From assembly GCF_000422485.1 (NCBI RefSeq), contig NZ_KE383853.1, positions 601 to 54,954 on the forward strand: DNA of 54,354 bases. Reading direction: 5' to 3'. The notes under the pieces are model-generated. The model was not told the DNA's origin. It made no database searches and was given only the letters and a program-made list of their open reading frames with translations. Position numbers and translations under genes: made by a program. Shown here piece by piece: positions 7,791 through 15,122 of the stretch. Positions within the stretch are counted from its first letter, which is position 1, and the number at the start of each line of letters is the position of its first letter. Origin of the DNA: Paenibacillus pasadenensis DSM 19293. Its GTDB lineage: Bacteria; Bacillota; Bacilli; Paenibacillales; Paenibacillaceae.

Positions 7791-10154
7791 TTACTTGAGC
7801 TCCGCGACCGTGACGCCCGCTCCCCCCTCGCCGTAGTTGCCAAGCCGATAGCTCTTCACATGGGAGTGGCGGCGGAGGAAATCCTGGATGCCGGCGCGCA
7901 GCACGCCGGTCCCCTTGCCGTGGATGATGTACACTTGCCCCATGCCGGCCAGGAAGGATTCGTCCAGGAAACGGTCCACCTCGATGATCGATTCGTCCAG
8001 GTTCGAGCCGCGAAGATCCAATTCCATCTTTACGTTGTCGTCGCGCGTGCGTTTCAACGTGGATGAAGCCGCTTTGGGAGCGGCCTTCGGCGCCGGCGCC
8101 GGCTTCAGCAGCTCGAGGTCGGCCAGCTTGACCTTCATCTTGAGGATGCCGAGCTGCACGGTCGCCTCCGAGCCGGACAGCTCGACGACGTGGCCGCGCT
8201 GGCCGAGGCTGTGCACCTTGACCTCGTCGCCGGGCTCGATCGCCCGCTCGGCCGCCGCCGGCCGCGCGCCCTGGCGTCCTTTGACCAGCTGCGGCGAAGC
8301 CTCCTCCAGCCGCTTGCGCGCCTCGGTCAGCTTATGGTCCTTGACCGCCGCGCCTTCCTCGCGCTGCAGCTGCCTCAGCTCCTGGATGATCTCGTCGGCC
8401 TCGCGGCGGGCTTTTTGCACCGCCTGCCGCGCTTCTTCCTGAGCCTTGGCGAGCAGCCGCTCGCGCTGCTCCTCGAAGCGGCGCAGCTCCTCCTCGTACA
8501 GGCTGCGCTCCTCCTCCAGCTCGCGGCGCAGCTGCTCGGCGCTGTCCCGCTCCTGCTCCGCGCGTTGGCGGTCGCGCTCGAGCGACTCGATCATGTTCTC
8601 GACGCGCAGGTCCTCCTCGCTGACTTCGCCGCGCGCCTGCTGGATGATCGCCTTGCTCAGTCCGAGCCGCTCGGCGATCGCGAACGCGTTGCTTCGTCCC
8701 GGCACGCCGACGAGCAGCCGGTACGTCGGACTGAGCGTCGCCACGTCGAACTCCATGCTGGCGTTGATCAGCCCGGGACGGTTGTAGGCATAGGCCTTGA
8801 GCTCGCTGTAGTGGGTCGTCGCCAGCAGCCGGCAGCCCGTGCGATGGATATGGTCGAGGATCGCGATCGCCAGCGCCGAGCCCTCCGCCGGATCGGTGCC
8901 CGCGCCGAGCTCGTCGAGCAGCACGAGGCTGCTCGGCGTCATGTCGCGCAGGATGCGGATGATGTTGGTCATATGGCTGGAGAACGTGCTGAGGCTCTGC
9001 TCGATGCTCTGCTCGTCGCCGATGTCCGCATAGATCGCGTCGAACACGCACAGCTCCGTGCCGTCGTCGGCGGGCACGAACAGGCCGGACATCGCCATCA
9101 GGCTGAGCAGGCCGACCGTCTTGAGCGCGACCGTCTTGCCGCCGGTGTTCGGGCCGGTGACGATGATGCCGCTATGCGACGAGCCGAGCTCGAGATGCAG
9201 CGGCACGGCCTTGGTCCGGTCGAGCAGCGGGTGGAAGCCGCGCTTCAGCACGATCCGGCCCTCGTCGTTCATGAGCGGCAGCTCGGCCTTCATCGCATGC
9301 GCGAGCTGCGCCTTGGCGAAGGCGAAATCGAGCTGGGCGAGGCCGTCATGGTTGATCGCCAGATCCTCGGCCGCCTCGGCCGCCAGCGCCGTCAGCTTCT
9401 GGAGGATGCGCTCGATCTCGCGCGCCTCGGCCGCCTTGACCTCGCGCAGCTTGTTGTTGAGCGCCACGACCGCCTCCGGCTCGATGAACAGCGTCGCCCC
9501 GGAATTCGACTGGTCGTGCACGATGCCGCCGAAATGGCTGCGGTACTCCTGCTTGACCGGGATGACGTACCGGTCGCCGCGCAGCGTGACGAGCGTATCC
9601 TGGAGCATCTTCTGCACGGACGAGGAGCGGAGCATCTGCTCCAGCTTCTCCCGCACGCGGCCTTCGCCTTGACGCAGCTCGCGGCGGATGCGGCCCAGCT
9701 CCACGCTGGCGCCGTCGAGCACCTCCGCGCTCTCGTCGATGCAGGCCAGAATCTCGTCCTCCAGCTCGCGCCGAGGATACATGCCCTCCGCCAGCAGCGC
9801 CAGCAGCGGCATCGGATGCTCTTCATGCAGGTGCAGCACATGGCTGCGCACCCGCCGCGCTCCGCGCGCCGTCAGCGCGACCTCGAGCAGCTCGCCGGGG
9901 CTCAGCGTGCCGCCGATCGCAGCCCGCTTCAGATGGGCGCGGATGTCCGCCACGCCGCGGAAGGGCGGATTCCCTTTGAGCCGGTAGGCGTTCGCCGCCT
10001 CGGCCGTCGCCTGCAGCGAGCGGACGACGTCCTCGAGCGCGGACGAAGGGGCGAGCTCCTCGGCCATCCGCAGGCCCATCGGAGTCGCTGTATGTTGAAT
10101 CAATTGATGAATGATCTTGGAATATTCAAGCGTGCTTAAAATTTTGCTGTCCAC
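7791..10154 (-). CDS. mutS2: MutS2 ATPase/endonuclease
   Basis: A 787-residue MutS2, close to the usual length (about 785). In Bacillus this protein binds collided ribosomes (also named RqcU) and was earlier described as a recombination suppressor. In order: N-terminal core, MutS-type ATPase with Walker A GPNTGGKT (about 330) and Walker B SLVLLDELGAGTDPAEGSAL (about 405), a long coiled coil rich in Glu/Arg (about 510-620), a KOW-like segment, and a C-terminal Smr nuclease domain with LDLRG and HGKGTG. A GTG at 10154 is taken as start because the product then begins like other MutS2 proteins (DSKIL) and because an upstream in-frame ATG falls inside the promoter -10. AGGAG lies 13 bases upstream, which is rather far. 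Confidence 0.92.
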   Translation of the reverse strand: MDSKILSTLEYSKIIHQLIQHTATPMGLRMAEELAPSSALEDVVRSLQATAEAANAYRLKGNPPFRGVADIRAHLKRAAIGGTLSPGELLEVALTARGARRVRSHVLHLHEEHPMPLLALLAEGMYPRRELEDEILACIDESAEVLDGASVELGRIRRELRQGEGRVREKLEQMLRSSSVQKMLQDTLVTLRGDRYVIPVKQEYRSHFGGIVHDQSNSGATLFIEPEAVVALNNKLREVKAAEAREIERILQKLTALAAEAAEDLAINHDGLAQLDFAFAKAQLAHAMKAELPLMNDEGRIVLKRGFHPLLDRTKAVPLHLELGSSHSGIIVTGPNTGGKTVALKTVGLLSLMAMSGLFVPADDGTELCVFDAIYADIGDEQSIEQSLSTFSSHMTNIIRILRDMTPSSLVLLDELGAGTDPAEGSALAIAILDHIHRTGCRLLATTHYSELKAYAYNRPGLINASMEFDVATLSPTYRLLVGVPGRSNAFAIAERLGLSKAIIQQARGEVSEEDLRVENMIESLERDRQRAEQERDSAEQLRRELEEERSLYEEELRRFEEQRERLLAKAQEEARQAVQKARREADEIIQELRQLQREEGAAVKDHKLTEARKRLEEASPQLVKGRQGARPAAAERAIEPGDEVKVHSLGQRGHVVELSGSEATVQLGILKMKVKLADLELLKPAPAPKAAPKAASSTLKRTRDDNVKMELDLRGSNLDESIIEVDRFLDESFLAGMGQVYIIHGKGTGVLRAGIQDFLRRHSHVKSYRLGNYGEGGAGVTVAELK

Positions 10155-10185
10155 GAACGGTCCACAGCTCCTCTCTAGGGCCATT

Positions 10186-10191
10186 ATAACG
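10186..10191 (-). promoter_or_regulatory. -10 element for the mutS2 operon
   Basis: On the minus strand the sequence CCGTTATAATGG holds a perfect TATAAT about 32-37 bases upstream of the mutS2 GTG. No good -35 stands 17 bp away; TCGACC at a 24-bp distance is the nearest match. This supports the short start of mutS2. Confidence 0.45.
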
Positions 10192-10334
10192 GATGGGCAC
10201 GGCAGGCGCACGGGTCGAGAACTCTTCCTACATGAAATGGCCCGATTCCGGCCATGCTAATGCCGTGCACCCGGCGAAACCGACGGCCTCGCGCCGCGCG
10301 GAAGACGGGAACAACTCGATTGGAGGGAACTTGC

Positions 10335-10691
10335 ATGAACTTTCTCGGACATGTCGTCCGCTTCATCGTATCGGCGATCGTGCTGATGCTCGTCGGCTTC
10401 ATCGTGCCCCAGTTCACGGTCGGCGGCTTCTGGAGCGCGCTGATGCTCGCGCTCGTCATCGCGCTGCTCGGCTGGGTGGTCGAAGGCATCTTCGGCAAGC
10501 GGGTGAGCCCGTTCGGCCGCGGCATCGTCGGCTTCGTCGCCAGCGTGATCGTCCTCTACATCGCCCAGTTCATCGTCGGCGGAGTCGCCGTCACCTGGCT
10601 CGGCGCCATTCTCGCCGCGCTCGTCATCGGGATCATCGACCTCTTCATCCCGACTCCGTTCGATGCGGCCAAGCGGAAGGAAAAGCACTGA
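10335..10691 (+). CDS. YvlD-like phage-holin-4-family membrane protein
   Basis: A 118-residue protein with four hydrophobic segments, of the family called phage holin 4_2, to which B. subtilis YvlD belongs. In bacteria these are chromosomal envelope proteins rather than phage genes. Landmarks: a first helix FLGHVVRFIVSAIVLMLVGF, the GGFWSALMLALVIALLGWVV second helix, a polar KRVSPFGRGIVGF turn, and a C-terminal LFIPTPFD. TGGAGGG stands 5-7 bases before the ATG at 10335, so the upstream part of the open frame is not used. It is divergent from mutS2 and is not adjacent to lysis genes. Confidence 0.75.
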   Translation: MNFLGHVVRFIVSAIVLMLVGFIVPQFTVGGFWSALMLALVIALLGWVVEGIFGKRVSPFGRGIVGFVASVIVLYIAQFIVGGVAVTWLGAILAALVIGIIDLFIPTPFDAAKRKEKH

Positions 10692-10782
10692 GACCGGCGC
10701 CGTCAAGCTTCCCCTCGAAGCCTGGCGGCTTACATAGATTGTCATCATTTGTTCAACCCTTCCGCCGCCCGCCTCATTCCGA

Positions 10783-10806
10783 TCGCAGCCGGGATTGGGG
10801 TATGAT
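10783..10806 (+). promoter_or_regulatory. Possible promoter of the cupredoxin gene
   Basis: TATGAT at 10801-10806 matches the -10 consensus in 5 of 6 positions. The hexamer TTCCGA lies about 18 bp upstream and is a poor -35. Transcription would start near 10813, giving a leader of about 45 nt before the ATG at 10857. Confidence 0.35.
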
Positions 10807-10856
10807 AGGGACAGCATGTCCGACCGGCTTCGCCCCCATTTGAAAGGAGACTGACT

Positions 10857-11252
10857 ATGAACCGTTCCCTTTTCCGCCGCCTCCCGCTGATCGCCGCCGC
10901 AGCCGGCTTCCTGCTGATCTCCGCCGCATGCGGCAGCAGCTCCGCTCCGGCCTCGAACGGGCCTTCCGCAGCCGTCGAGACGACGGCCGAGCCGACGCAG
11001 GATCTCGTCATCAAGGCGACCAACTACAAGTTCGACCAAGAAAGCTACACGATCAAGAAAGGCGAGCCGCTGCGCATCAAGCTGGAAAGCGACGGCATCC
11101 ACGGCATCCGCGTCGCCAACACCTCGGTCAAGATGAACGCCGGCGACGAGAAGGTGTATTCCTTCAGCGAGGCTGGCGAGTATCAGATCGAGTGCAGCAT
11201 TCCTTGCGGTCCCGGCCATGAGAAGATGATCTCGGTGCTGAAGGTCGTCTAG
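10857..11252 (+). CDS. Cupredoxin lipoprotein with CuA-type motif
   Basis: A 131-residue secreted lipoprotein. The signal peptide ends in a lipobox, ISAAC, at about residue 22, after which the mature protein would be lipid-anchored to the outer face of the membrane. A Ser/Thr linker leads to a cupredoxin fold (about 48-131). The copper loop is CSIPCGPGHEKM (about 113-124), the Cys-x3-Cys-x3-His-x2-Met spacing of the CuA site of cytochrome c oxidase subunit II, and an upstream His lies in SDGIHGIRV. It lacks the N-terminal helices of a real CoxII, so it is a stand-alone CuA-like copper or electron carrier. Its upstream region suggests its own promoter, and a strong terminator follows. Confidence 0.82.
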   Translation: MNRSLFRRLPLIAAAAGFLLISAACGSSSAPASNGPSAAVETTAEPTQDLVIKATNYKFDQESYTIKKGEPLRIKLESDGIHGIRVANTSVKMNAGDEKVYSFSEAGEYQIECSIPCGPGHEKMISVLKVV

Positions 11253-11270
11253 CCAAAGTCCGAAACGAGC

Positions 11271-11315
11271 AAGGCCGTCCCCAGCCGCGCGCAAGCGGCG
11301 GGGGACGGCCTTTTT
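11271..11315 (+). terminator. Terminator between the cupredoxin gene and the NRPS operon
   Basis: AAGGCCGTCCCC pairs with GGGGACGGCCTT around an 18-base GC-rich loop and is followed by TTTTTG on the plus strand. It ends the cupredoxin transcript. The minus-strand side has no good T run, so it may only partly stop the operon that finishes at 11385. Confidence 0.75.
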
Positions 11316-11384
11316 GTTGAGCTCGGGCACGGAGACGGCCGGTTCGGCCGGGACAGCCGGACCGGCGTCGCCGCCCTGAGCGGA

Positions 11385-12101
11385 TCAGCGCCTCGGCGCA
11401 GCGCGTTCGAGCAGCTGCTCGAACGTCCAGAATTCCGGCCTCGACGGCAAGCTGCCGTCGATGGCGCAGCCGGCGAGGCGCATGTCCTCCGCCAGCGGAT
11501 AGAGCCGCAAGCGGCAGTCCCCATCCGGCGGAGCGAGAGCCGCTCCGCCTCCCTCCAGCGGCTGCACCGCGAACGAATGCAGCGGCAACGACAGCCCCAT
11601 TCCTTTCGCCTTCACATAGCTTTCCTTGAGCGTCCACAGCTCGTAAAATGCCGCCAGCCGCTCCGGCTCGGGCAGGCGACGCCACCACCGGGCCTCGGCC
11701 GGATGCAGGCAGTCGACCGGGAACGGGGGCTGCAGCGGCTTGATCTGCTCGACGTCGACCCCGACCTCTCCTCCGCCGAGCAGCACCGCGACCCAGCGGC
11801 CGGCATGCGACACATTGAACCGCAGTCCGCCGCCGTCCGAGCGGCCATCCGCCCAGCAGGGCTTGCCGAATCGGTTCTCCGCCAGCCGCAGCTCGGCGCC
11901 GGGCCTGCCGGTCCGCCGCGACAGCGCGGCCCGCAGCAGCGCTTCGCCGGCCAGCGAGCGCAGCGCGTCCTCCCGCCGCCGAAAGCGCGAGCAGCGCTCC
12001 CGCCGCTCCGGCGACACGGCCGCCTCCAGCCGCTCGCAGGCGAGGCTGCCGGGGCTTTCCGGCAGGCGCAGCACGAGCAGCTCCGCCCGCACGCCCTTCA
12101 T
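11385..12101 (-). CDS. Sfp-type 4'-phosphopantetheinyl transferase
   Basis: A 238-residue enzyme that moves phosphopantetheine from CoA onto the Ser of carrier domains, which the megasynthases of this operon need to be active. Sfp landmarks: NRFGKP (about 77), FNVSHAGRWVAV (about 95), GVDVEQI (about 113) with the metal-binding Asp-x-Glu pair, and FYELWTLKESYVKAKGMGL (about 150-168) with the catalytic W-x-x-K-E-x-x-x-K pattern. It is the last gene of the operon and its ATG overlaps the stop of the acyltransferase gene (ATGA), so it is translationally coupled. The substrates would be the seven T domains of the two megasynthases. Confidence 0.92.
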   Translation of the reverse strand: MKGVRAELLVLRLPESPGSLACERLEAAVSPERRERCSRFRRREDALRSLAGEALLRAALSRRTGRPGAELRLAENRFGKPCWADGRSDGGGLRFNVSHAGRWVAVLLGGGEVGVDVEQIKPLQPPFPVDCLHPAEARWWRRLPEPERLAAFYELWTLKESYVKAKGMGLSLPLHSFAVQPLEGGGAALAPPDGDCRLRLYPLAEDMRLAGCAIDGSLPSRPEFWTFEQLLERAAPRR

Positions 12102-13351
12102 CGCGCCTCGGCCTCGACCGGCCGGCGGCCATGCGCGGCGGCGAGCCGGGACAGACGCTCCCGCCGTTCAGCCTCGGGCAGCCCTTTGCCCGCGAGCAGG
12201 CGGCCGAGCAGACTTTCGGCCTGCTCCAGCCGGGCTGCGTCGACAGGCGCGGACGGCTCCGCCTCGGCCGCCTGCAGCAGCTGCTCCAGCTCGCGGTACG
12301 GAGCCTCCACCTCCCGCCGGTAGACGAGCAGGTCGTCCTCCTCGCTGCGGGTGCCGACGGCGACGGCGAGGCAGCCTTCGAGATAGGAGATGCAGCGGCC
12401 GCGCCGCAGCGTCTCCTCCAGCTCTCCGAACGCCGCCTCCTCGTCCATCGCCAGCACGCGGATGCCGGAGCCAGCGGCGAGCCGCTGCAGCACGGCGCCC
12501 GGTCCGGCCTCGACCGCCGCTCGAGCTCCGAGCTCCGCCAGCTTCGCCATGACCGCCGTCCAACGCACCGGAGCGGTCAGCTGGCGCTGCAGCAGCTCCG
12601 CCAGCGCGGCCGCTGAGCCGGGCATGCGCCGGCCCGTGACGCCGGAGAGCACGGGCAGCAGCGGCGAGCCGAGCCGAGCCGCGCTCAGCTCCTCGCCGAA
12701 CGCCGCGGCGGCCGAAGCCATGAGCGGGCTGTGGAACGCGCCTCCGACGGCGAGGCGGACCGTGCTGCCTCCCGCCTCGCGGACGAGGCGCGCCGCCTCC
12801 TCCAGCGCCGGGAAATGGCCGGACAGCACCGTCTGCGCGGCGGCGTTGTAGTTCGCCGGGACGACGACGCCGAACCGTCCGTCCGCCGCGATCTCGCGGC
12901 AGATCGCCTCGGCCCGCTCCGGCGCGATGCCGAGCGCGGCGGCCATGCCGCCCGGCTGCCGCCGCGCCGCCTCGGCCATGAGCCGGCCGCGCGCCTGCAC
13001 GAGCCGGGCCGCGTCGCCGAGCGGCAGCGCGCCGGCGCAAGCCAAGGCGCTGAACTCGCCGAGGCTGTGCCCCGCCAGCCAGCCAGGCGGCGGCCCGCCG
13101 AGGCTGCCGCGGTAGACGCGGTACATCGCGACCGATACGGCGAGGATCGCCGGCTGCGCGATCTCGGTGCGCGTCAGCTCCTCCATCGAGCCGTCCCGCA
13201 GCAGACGGGCGAGGTCGGCTCCGATCGCGTCGCCGGCCTCCTCGACGGCCGCGCGGGCTTCGGCATGCCGCTCCAGCAGCGCCCGTCCCATGCCGGGACG
13301 CTGGGAGCCCTGGCCGGGAAACAGCAGCGCAGGCGCCGGTCTTTTTCTCAT
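12098..13351 (-). CDS. FenF-like discrete malonyl-CoA:ACP transacylase
   Basis: A 417-residue acyltransferase. Discrete ATs load malonyl onto AT-less PKS modules. FabD-type motifs: GQGSQRPGMG (14-22), GHSLGEFSAL (94-103) with the nucleophile Ser at about 96, QARGRLM (about 123) with the Arg that binds the malonyl carboxylate, and GGAFHSPLM (about 203) with the catalytic His. Beyond residue about 320 there is a tail of about 95 residues that ordinary FabD (about 310) lacks, with predicted helices (YRREVEAPYRELEQLL; LEQAESLLGRLLAGKGLP). FenF of iturin/mycosubtilin clusters has a tail of the same kind and length, so I call this FenF-like from memory of that family. ATGA overlaps link it to both neighbours. 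Its obvious partner is the AT-less KS of the hybrid synthase. Confidence 0.85.
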   Translation of the reverse strand: MRKRPAPALLFPGQGSQRPGMGRALLERHAEARAAVEEAGDAIGADLARLLRDGSMEELTRTEIAQPAILAVSVAMYRVYRGSLGGPPPGWLAGHSLGEFSALACAGALPLGDAARLVQARGRLMAEAARRQPGGMAAALGIAPERAEAICREIAADGRFGVVVPANYNAAAQTVLSGHFPALEEAARLVREAGGSTVRLAVGGAFHSPLMASAAAAFGEELSAARLGSPLLPVLSGVTGRRMPGSAAALAELLQRQLTAPVRWTAVMAKLAELGARAAVEAGPGAVLQRLAAGSGIRVLAMDEEAAFGELEETLRRGRCISYLEGCLAVAVGTRSEEDDLLVYRREVEAPYRELEQLLQAAEAEPSAPVDAARLEQAESLLGRLLAGKGLPEAERRERLSRLAAAHGRRPVEAEAR

Positions 13352-14145
13352 CGAGAATTCCTCCCTTCCTCTATGCCCCCAAGGCCGAGCCTGCCTCCGC
13401 CCGCGCCGGATGCCAGCGGCGCGAGCGCGGCTCCTCCCCTCTCCGGTGCGAGCCCGAGGATGTCCGCGATCCGCCGCAGCAGCTCGGGATGGCGCTCCTG
13501 CGCGTAGAAATGTCCGCCCTCAAACAGCTCCAGTCGGCAAGGAGCGGCGAACCAGCGCCGCCACTCGCCCAAAGACCCCGACAGCGTCCCGTCCGCGCGG
13601 CCGCCCATCACGACGCCCGGCGTCTCCAGCAGCGGCGCGTCCTGATGGCGGTACGTCTCCACGAGCCGAAAATCCGCGCGCAGCACGGGCAGGAACAGCC
13701 GCAGCAGCTCCGGCTGCTCGAACAGCTCGTCCGGGCAGCCGCCGAGACGGCGGATCCGCTCGATGAACAGGGCTTCGGGCAAGCCGTGAATCGGCGCTTC
13801 CCGGCGCTCCACCTGCGGAGCGTCCTTGGCCGACAGGAACGCCGCCTCCGGCTGCGGCCCGCCCGCGCGCTGCAGCAGCACGGCCAGCTCATAGGCGATC
13901 AGCGCGCCCATGCTGTGGCCGAACAGCGCGAAGCGGCCCTCCTCCCGCCGCTCCAGCACCTCGCCGAGCAGATCCTCCGCCGCCTCGCGGATGCCGAGAT
14001 AAAACGGCTCGCCGAGCCGGACTCCCCGTCCGGCCAGCTCCAGCGGCGCCAGCTCCAGTCCCGGCGGAGCGGCGGCCGCCCAGCGCCGGTACAGCTGAGC
14101 CGAGCCGCCGGCATGCGGCAGGCAGAACAGCCGCAGCGGCCTCAT
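13348..14145 (-). CDS. Type II thioesterase (external editing TE)
   Basis: A 265-residue alpha/beta hydrolase of the GrsT/SrfA-D type. These stand-alone thioesterases remove wrongly loaded acyl groups from carrier domains of NRPS and PKS lines. Motifs: FCLPHAGGSAQLYRRW (residues 7-22), the nucleophile elbow FGHSMGALIAYEL (about 76-88) with Ser in G-x-S-x-G, and the C-terminal FEGGHFYAQERHPELL with the catalytic His. The ATG at 14145 overlaps the stop of the previous gene (ATGA); the longer open frame upstream is only a shadow of that gene. Its own stop overlaps the ATG of the FenF-like gene. The operon has no integrated TE domain, so this is the only thioesterase, yet its family normally edits rather than releases. 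Confidence 0.88.
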   Translation of the reverse strand: MRPLRLFCLPHAGGSAQLYRRWAAAAPPGLELAPLELAGRGVRLGEPFYLGIREAAEDLLGEVLERREEGRFALFGHSMGALIAYELAVLLQRAGGPQPEAAFLSAKDAPQVERREAPIHGLPEALFIERIRRLGGCPDELFEQPELLRLFLPVLRADFRLVETYRHQDAPLLETPGVVMGGRADGTLSGSLGEWRRWFAAPCRLELFEGGHFYAQERHPELLRRIADILGLAPERGGAALAPLASGAGGGRLGLGGIEEGRNSR

Positions 14146-15122
14146 GCCTCGGCCGCGAGCCGGCTCCACAGCTCGCGCTCCCGCGCCAGCAGGCGCTCGG
14201 CCAGCTCGGCGTCGCGCTCGCGCCGGAAGCTGCCGTCGGCGAAGCGCTGCTTGAGCGCCGCCCAGCCCTCGCGGATGCGGCCGAGCTGCTCGTCCAGCTC
14301 GTCCAGCAGCTCGTCCTCCAGCAGCTTTTTCAGGCGCAGCCGCTCGAGCAGTCCCGCGTTCGCCTCCTGGCGGTTGACGATGATGTTGATGCCGACGAGG
14401 CCGTACGTCAGCTGCTGCTCCCGCTTCTCCCCCTCCGCCTCGTCGACCCGCCACATGCCGTCCATGCCGAAGGCCTCCAGCTCCTGCGACAGCCGGTCCG
14501 CGTGCGCCGCGACCTCCTCCAGCCTCAGCTCGAACGGGACGATGTCCGGCTGCAGCTCATAGACGTAGCAGGCCGGGCCGGCATAGCCCGGATCGAGCTT
14601 GTATTCCGACTGCGCGAACGCCTCCCGCACCCGCTCCTCCGGCACCTCATGCTCCCCGTAGCCCGCCAGCGTGTCGTCGATGACGTAAAAGACGCCCTTC
14701 TCCTCGTCGAAGCCGTTGAACAGCGAGTAATGGTACCAATGGAACTTCTGCCACGCCATGCTGTCCGGCAGCCAGCCGAACAGATCGACGTTCAGGCTCA
14801 GATTGCGCCCGCTCCGCAGCACGTCGCGGATCTCGTCCAGCATGCGGCTCTCGTCGCGGAAATGCATCGGCACGATCCGGCGGATGACGCCGGTCAGCGG
14901 AAACTTCTCCCACTCCGTGTCGCTCAAATAATAGAGCGAGTCGATCGTCGGATAGCGGAACTCGCGGTCGGTCGCCGCCTCCCAGCGGAAATAGCGGTAC
15001 AGATTGAGATACGCCGCATCGCGGTAGCTCGGATGGACCGACTGCGCGATGCTGAACGCCTGGTTCAGCATGCAGTTCATCCAGAAGTCGCCGAAAGGCT
15101 TGCGCTCCAGCGTCAGCTTCAT
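14142..15122 (-). CDS. BtrH-like acyltransferase (papain-like fold)
   Basis: A 326-residue protein matching the BtrH_N type, named after butirosin BtrH, which transfers an acyl chain from an acyl carrier protein to an amine of an aminoglycoside. In the N-terminal part (about 1-160) the segment FWMNCMLNQAFSIAQS puts a Cys at position 17, and WYHYSLFNGFDEEKGVFYVIDD puts a His at 131 with an Asp at 149; that Cys-His-Asp layout is how papain-like and C39-like enzymes look, so these are my candidate catalytic residues. The C-terminal third (about 190-326) is helical with Glu/Arg heptads. The ATG at 15122 is preferred over one at 15128 from the GGAGG spacing. It directly follows the hybrid synthase by an ATGA overlap, which ends in an unpaired C domain, so it is the leading candidate for chain release. 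Confidence 0.7.
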   Translation of the reverse strand: MKLTLERKPFGDFWMNCMLNQAFSIAQSVHPSYRDAAYLNLYRYFRWEAATDREFRYPTIDSLYYLSDTEWEKFPLTGVIRRIVPMHFRDESRMLDEIRDVLRSGRNLSLNVDLFGWLPDSMAWQKFHWYHYSLFNGFDEEKGVFYVIDDTLAGYGEHEVPEERVREAFAQSEYKLDPGYAGPACYVYELQPDIVPFELRLEEVAAHADRLSQELEAFGMDGMWRVDEAEGEKREQQLTYGLVGINIIVNRQEANAGLLERLRLKKLLEDELLDELDEQLGRIREGWAALKQRFADGSFRRERDAELAERLLARERELWSRLAAEA

